Shown here piece by piece: positions 28,683 through 33,771 of a stretch of DNA of 33,771 bases. A program made the translations under genes and the position numbers. Source of the stretch: Oehlia diaphana (lineage: Eukaryota > Glomeromycota > Glomeromycetes > Glomerales > Glomeraceae). Under the pieces are notes generated by a model that saw only the letters and a program-made list of their open reading frames with translations, did no database searches and was not told where the DNA came from. The stretch spans positions 1-33,771 of the forward strand of contig QZLH01000430.1 in NCBI GenBank assembly GCA_003833135.1, written 5' to 3'. Numbering within the stretch: the stretch's first letter is position 1; each line of letters opens with the position of its first letter.

Positions 28683-29810
28683 TGAAATTAATTTTTTACA
28701 TGGAAGAAAATGACTATTTTATGTTTGGGAAATTTGATTTAAATACATCGTGAATAGACTGATAAACTATTAAAATCACTCAATTTCCTGATGTAAAGTA
28801 AAATAAAGGTTGTATATCTCACTTTCCAATACAATATTTGGAAATTATGAATAAAGGGAATTTGTTTGATATAAATAATCATTGAATGGTGAATTATTTT
28901 AAAAGATTATTTCTCTAATCATATACTGTAAATGTTATATATTGATAATCAGTAACTTTATAATAAATATAAAAATATTTTGAATAGATAATCTATTTTG
29001 TAATAAACTAACAACAATAATAATGTTATATGAAATTTTGATTTTGAGTACAAAGCATGCTTCAAATTATTTCTATTCCAATTTCCAAGAATAAAATAAA
29101 AATCATTTCAAAATGGCAAGACAGTGAAACTCTGTGTTTATTGAATGTCAAATTAATGAGAGTTTGAGAAGTATTATTTATAAACATGTTTTGAGCTTAA
29201 TTATGCGTAATTATCTTTAAACATAATTATAAGTCAGTTCATAGAATTAATAACTCTCTTTTCAATAAATTCTTATTGGGAATGCTTCATTATAGTACTT
29301 TAGGTAATGATGAATGATGTTATAAAATAAATATGATATGTTTGCGATATTTGCGGCACCACTTTAGCATTAGCATTCGATATGATGGATAAGCTATATT
29401 CACTGTGTAAAATTATATATTAACTAAGTTTCTTATTTTAGTGTTTTTTAAGAAGTTTTTTTCTTTAAAATATCCAGAATACTTTGCATTCTTTTTTACT
29501 TTTCCAAAGTATAATACATGATCAAGAATAGGATATGGATTTATGTAACCAATATGATTTGATATATATATTAGAGTCGAACTTTCTATCAAGGATGATA
29601 TGCACTGTATTTTTTCTCCATGTCATGCCAGGACATTTTTTGTACAATTCCAGATATTATAAATGAATAAGTATGATTTCATTCTCTGAATAAATTTTCT
29701 ATTATTTTTTCTTCAACTTTTATTACTTCCTGATAGTTTGATAAGATCAGAAGATTGAAATCCAGCTTACACTAGTACTTCAAAACTAGAGATATTTGTA
29801 AGTTTCTAGA

Positions 29811-29894
29811 ATGAAACCTTGTGATGATAAGATTGAGATTGATAATGAGCAGCAAAGTTTCTTTGGCTTATTTTCAAAAGAAAATTCCAAATAG
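29811..29894 (+). CDS. Possible 27-residue open frame
   Basis: ATG at 29811, TAG at 29892-29894. The residues are charged and polar with few homopolymer codons, which is unusual for this stretch. It may be a remnant exon; AG|GTATCA follows the stop. No family is recognised and it is too short to be sure of. Confidence 0.18.
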   Translation: MKPCDDKIEIDNEQQSFFGLFSKENSK

Positions 29895-30021
29895 GTATCA
29901 AAATAAAAAACTATTTATTTATAATTAGCAAGAGCCAAGATTTGAAGTATACTAAAACTTTATATAATAAAAATTATAGTATAATAAATGCTTTCATTTT
30001 AAGAGTGGTTGTTGAAGCACT

Positions 30022-30098
30022 CCTATAAAAAATTTTTTCAAAAAATAATCATGTGGGTGAGTTTCTTTAGAATAAAACTAGAAAAATGATCATTTTCA
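30022..30098. mobile_element. Partial copy of a CCCTATAAAAA-group MITE
   Basis: Begins CCTATAAAAAATTTTTTCAA and continues with AATAAAACTAGAAAAATGA, matching the reverse complement of 26136-26233. The right end and TSD are not recognisable. Confidence 0.45.
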
Positions 30099-30201
30099 GT
30101 TTTTATCCAATTAAAATTAAAGCTAGAAAATATGCAAAATATGTTTTTAATGTAATATAAGTAATTGTGATACTGGTAATGACTAGTAGTATTATTGTTA
30201 A

Positions 30202-30423
30202 GGCATTTATGGAATTATATGTAATTCTTTCCTACTGATATATTACCATACAGCCTCTCATGATACTGCCTCGCCTGATTCTGCCAATGTTTCCATTTCT
30301 GAAGTTTGTACCCATGATTCTATTGATACTATGACTTCTGTAGCTGGTACTTGTTTCACTTTAAATGCTATTGCACTTGTTGATGAGCTCATTGATACTT
30401 CTACTTCTGTTAAAGCATACTAA
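30202..30423 (+). pseudogene. Orphan exon rich in Ser, Thr and Asp
   Basis: After a possible acceptor (TTACCATACAG at 30253) the plus strand stays open to TAA at 30421-30423. It reads ASHDTASPDSANVSISEVC, then THDSIDTMTSVAGTCFTLNA and IALVDELIDTSTSVKAY. Codon use is balanced and the GC content higher than around it. Repeated HDT/PDS/HDS/IDT motifs suggest internal repetition. No start codon or upstream exon was found. It is a terminal exon of an unseen gene or a gene relic. Confidence 0.4.
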
Positions 30424-32194
30424 TCTATGGTAATTATAAACTTTGGTTAAGGATAATCATATTTAATAATGGTAAAGTAATATCATCTTGACTTATAGGA
30501 TGCTTTGATATTATTTTAGATTGTTTGATATTTTGACTGGTTATAGGATTATTTGGTATATTTATATCATTTTAGAGAACAAAAAGGGGGAAAGGAAAAA
30601 GGGAAAAAGAAAAAACAATTTGATTTATCACAAATTCTTAACCAATTTATACTTAATTTTTAACACATGAAGCTTATCTGTTTTTAAGTAACACTTGGAT
30701 GAAATTTCCATTACAGCCACAAAATAAACATGTTAATTAAGGCTTAAAATATAGGCTTAATATTTACATTGCTAATCCTGAATTTTATCCAATATATACA
30801 CAGCATACATTATTATATATGATAACAGCAGACTATTCCACACTAACTAACTTTAAAGTACCTATCATTACATAGTATATGGTCAAAATTTGTATAAAGA
30901 TAGTTGAATTATAGAAAAAGACAAGCAATTAATATGTTAATGATCAATAATACCACTTTTATTAGCAAGGTATTTTAAATTCTAAATTATACCAAACTTG
31001 TAAAGTATACATATATATATTGAGAAAATTTATTTTCTATGTTTATTATGAGTATATTAACAAATTATATTGCATTCTTGTATATATTCAATAAATAAAT
31101 TACAATCTAATTACAATGTTTCAATTCAATTTTCTCAATAATAAATTTGTAATGACTAAATCTGACTATATTTTGGGTAATTAATATACTTTCTTTAAAT
31201 TATACCATTGAAAATAATTAACTAAAGATACAATAGAATTATACTCAAAGACTTATACTAAAATTGAGTTTTAAAATTGCAATCTGACCATTATTACACT
31301 TTACAAACTGAAGCTTAAATTTGTAATGTGAATCATTTATAGTACAAAAATCTTTCTATTAAGCATTAATAATTTTTATTTATAATTCCTATTCTTGAAA
31401 AGTTAAACTTTATTGGTAAACTGAAGTCAATTAAAAAAATTCTTACAACTGTTGAGTTGAGAAGATAAATTGATTTCAACCCCTTTTTAATGTCTCATAG
31501 TTCTCAATTATTCAATTGTTCAACATGAAATACAATATATATAATATTGTGCCACATTTATTATAGTTAAATTAATTTTGGTCGGATGTGCTCAAATCAT
31601 GAGATTTGTGGCTTATCCAATTTCGGCTAAGACAGATATTTTTTTTTTTTACAGGGTGTTAGAAAAAAAAATAAATAACTCAATTTTAATATGTAAAAAA
31701 ATAAATAATAATAAGCCCTGTTATATGCTGCGGCCAATAATTGCATCGTCTAAAAAGATCTTTTTCCAGTTCTTATAAACCAAAATTTAAAATTTTATTT
31801 ATCTTTTATTTAAAAAAAAACCAAAAAAATTTCTTTAATTGGTTTTTTTATTAAACTAAAAAAGTTTTAATTTCCAAAAATATTTTATTTTCAGTAAAGT
31901 TGAAATTTTTTATTATTTTCTCTAAATATTAATCAAATTTAATTGTTATATTAAGTTAAACTCATCAACCGTAATGTAACAGGTTATAGTTAAACGTAAA
32001 TAATCAAGAATTTTCACAAACAGTTCCAAAACAATAATAAGCACAGTTTCAAAAACAATAAAAAGCCAATTTCTTAGTATTATTTGTCAAATCACACACT
32101 GTAAACATTATATATCCTCCTATAGATGAGTGACGCAACTCTAAGATATTATGATTTATTATTTAGGTTATACTAGTTTCTAAAAATTGATTAA
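30424..32194. other. AT-rich non-coding stretch
   Basis: No gene is supported. A TTTACAGGGTGTTAG at about 31651 has the look of a hAT terminus and could be the outer end of the hAT relic that follows, but the partner end was not found. The open frame around it is not called. Confidence 0.35.
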
Positions 32195-33070
32195 CTAAAA
32201 CAATAGGATTGAAGATTCATATTTTCTTTTATCAGTATCATTATTTTCTGGATTTGCAGCTTCTGCATTATCAAATCAAGATCAATGATATCTTCTAATA
32301 CCGAATTAGTATGTGTCGTATTTGCATTCCTATTTCTCTTCATCATTTAAAGAGATTATTTTCAACATAACAGTCGTAACACCCAATCAAATTCGACGCA
32401 CAAACAGTTGCATTTTCTTTTAATTTTAATATAATGATTCATTCTTAATATTTTTCAAATAAATAAGAATGAATTTTGATATATCTTCAAGTTTTTTAAC
32501 ATGACTTGTACGTTTATCTATTTAAGTATGGAAAATTTTCGTTCACAACCTGACTTGTGAGGGAGTCATACCAAATAATCCTCATTTTTTAAATCTCATA
32601 GAATTCCACCAAAGTTCAAGTGTATCTATACCCATTTCATAAGGCAAATCATAAGGTTTTTAATTTCTGATCAAATGACCTAAATTGACTGAGAAGTTTT
32701 CATTATTCTTCAGGATAACCTAAATTCTGCCAAAGAGTTGTAGCAGCAATTGCAGCATTTATAAATCCATCACCAATTACACCTAAAGCTAATAACATTA
32801 ATTTTAATAAATTTTTAATTAAACTTAAATATTTTACTTATATAGTAATGATAAAGACAATAATATAAAAAAAAGGTAAGCAGTATGTTGGAATTCAAGA
32901 TAATATAATTAAAGCCTTGAATTGCTTCATACTTGTAAAGACTTGAAGTTGAAATATGACAACTTCAAATTTAATCATTTGAACAAACAATCGCTAGAAC
33001 AGCTGATTTCGCTTCAAGAATATTAATGCATTCTTTAATAAAAGCTCAACTTGAAAGAATTTATTCTCAT
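32195..33070 (-). pseudogene. Decayed hAT transposase, C-terminal half
   Basis: Minus-strand pieces in order: KECINILEAKSAVLAIVC near 33060-33000; INAAIAATTLWQNLGYPEE near 32770-32700; QFRSFDQKLKPYDLPYEMG near 32690-32640; DTLELWWNSMRFKK near 32620; MTPSQVR and KLEDISKFI near 32560-32480; then RNRNANTTHTNSVLEDIIDL near 32330, and DNAEAANPENNDTDKRKYES ending at TAG 32195-32197. The order LWQNLG, DLPY, LWW, then TPS-x-x-R, KLED matches the hAT dimerisation region with its acidic tail. Many stops and frameshifts are present. The N-terminus and transposon ends are missing. Confidence 0.6.
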
Positions 33071-33132
33071 TCTGAAATAATATTATTATATTCTAATAAT
33101 ATCTTTTAAAGTTAGTTTTAACTGTTAGTGAT

Positions 33133-33540
33133 TAGGGATGGCAACGGTCACGGTCATTAACCGGTTATGACCGGTCATGACCGTGACCAATATCGGTCAG
33201 TCAAAGACCTCTGACCGACCGTTTGACCGACCGGTCTGACTGACCGTTTAACCGACCGTTTAACCGACCGTTTAACTGATCCTGAAAACATTTGCGAAAC
33301 GTCTTTTAATATAAAATTTAATAAAAAAATGTTTCGCAAACGTTTTTTAATTATTTTAATAGAAAACGTTGCGAAAACGTTTTCTATTAAGTATTTCATA
33401 AATAAAAACGTTTCGCAAATGTTTTCAGGATCGGTTAAACGGTCGGTCAAACGGTCGGTCAAACGGTCAGTCAGTCGGTCAAAGGTTCTTGACTGGTTAT
33501 GACTGACCAATGACCGATGTCACCACCGTCTGCCACCCAA
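33133..33540. mobile_element. Foldback hAT-like MITE with 12-bp repeats
   Basis: The left end is TAGGGATGGCAACGGTCACG. The right end, read inward, is TTGGGTGGCAGACGGTGG. Arms are built of tandem 12-bp units (ACCGACCGTTTA), near 33205-33275 and, inverted, 33429-33480. The inner arms GATCCTGAAAACATTTGCG and its complement (about 33280-33300, 33409-33432) enclose a small AT-rich loop that itself has ACGTTTTC/GAAAACGT pairs. The minus-strand open frame here (DRLTDRLTD repeats) is only translation of the repeat. A TAGGG start suggests hAT; no TSD is recognisable. Confidence 0.7.
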
Positions 33541-33771
33541 TGGTAAACAAGAAGGAATCGCCCTACTATCTTTTATCTCGGCGAAACAAATTAATATATT
33601 CTTGCTTGGTTTAGATTTTATATTTTTACTACTTATCTTTCAAATTGCGATAGCTCTCGCTATGATATTTTATCCGTATTTCTTCTTCTAAACTACAAAA
33701 ATTTATATTTTATCTTTTCTTTAAATTCACCATAATTTTATTCAATTAAAATTAATTAAGCGAATGTTAAA
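33541..33771. other. Non-coding right edge
   Basis: No feature could be supported. Confidence 0.4.

Larger units (their letters stand above)
27430..29180. repeat. Two diverged copies of a roughly 400-bp segment
   Basis: 27430-27840 and about 28790-29180 share blocks in the same orientation: AATTTGYTTGATATAA with ATCATTGAATGKT, ATAAATATAAAAATATTYTG, AATAAACTAAYAAYAATAAT, and CATTTCAAAATGGCAARAC. The last block also has relatives near 26826 and 28422 (CTTCCTCAGTMYATT). The copies lie about 1.4 kb apart. They are non-coding and far from identical, so the duplication is old. Confidence 0.55.
29181..30201. other. AT-rich non-coding stretch
   Basis: No clear gene. A 27-residue frame at 29811-29894 (MKPCDDKIEIDNEQQSFFG, then LFSKENSK) has coding-like composition but no other support. 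The MITE copy at 30022 lies here. Confidence 0.35.

Noticed and set aside
31578..31778. 66-residue plus-strand frame
   Set aside because: It needs a non-ATG start, is Lys/Asn-rich over A runs, and overlaps a possible hAT end.
33175..33510. 111-residue minus-strand open frame with DRLT repeats
   Set aside because: It is translation of 12-bp tandem repeats in both arms of a foldback element, not a gene.
1..33771. CRISPR arrays, rRNA, riboswitches, phage or bacterial operons
   Set aside because: None of the expected repeat-spacer periodicity, conserved rRNA blocks or prokaryotic gene layout is present.

Overview
The window looks like nuclear DNA of an arbuscular mycorrhizal fungus close to Rhizophagus irregularis. 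This is an inference from four things: very high AT content with long homopolymer runs, a single-exon F-box protein of the kind hugely expanded in that lineage, hAT-type relics of the CGGBP1-like kind, and GT-AG introns. There are no bacterial operons, rRNA, convincing tRNA or CRISPR.

The window is gene-poor and transposon-rich. The only convincing intact long gene is the F-box/LRR-like gene on the minus strand (14011-15546). A few short intact reading frames could be small secreted or membrane peptides (7889-7990, 28036-28170, 28467-28682). Most other coding signal is decayed: a frameshifted two-exon gene (3249-3868), a multi-exon coding relic (11131-13592), an unrecognised minus-strand relic (17902-18713), an orphan exon (about 30202-30423), and two hAT transposase relics on the minus strand (23350-24864 and 32195-33070).

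Much of the rest can be assigned to mobile elements whose ends and target-site duplications (TSDs) are visible by eye. Three retroposed insertions were found: a tRNA-like SINE (8964-9125, 20-bp TSD), the 3' end of a LINE (16480-17442, 15-bp TSD), and a 1.52-kb poly(A)-tailed element with decayed reading frames (20947-22466, 14-bp TSD). The last two both carry a cUUCGg hairpin in the 3' non-coding part. DNA elements include a hAT MITE (11241-11892) inserted in the multi-exon relic, a hAT MITE (23511-23717) inserted inside a hAT transposase relic, a PIF/Harbinger-like MITE with TAA TSDs (18728-18858), and a MITE with an 8-bp TSD (22554-22710). There is also a group of short MITEs with CCCTRTAAAAA-type ends and perfect but variable 3-bp TSDs (7407, 12678, 16113, 26136, plus fragments), and a foldback hAT-like element (33133-33540).

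Layout: 1-6400 is mostly non-coding, with one gene relic, one 60-bp perfect palindrome and one MITE. 6400-10200 has gene fragments, a secreted-peptide frame and the SINE. 10200-13600 has a degenerate tandem array and the interrupted multi-exon relic. 14000-15600 is the F-box gene. 15600-25050 is a dense retroelement/DNA-transposon patchwork. 25050-32200 is AT-rich DNA with diverged local duplications and small open frames. 32200-33771 has a hAT relic and a foldback element. No pathway or operon links the genes.
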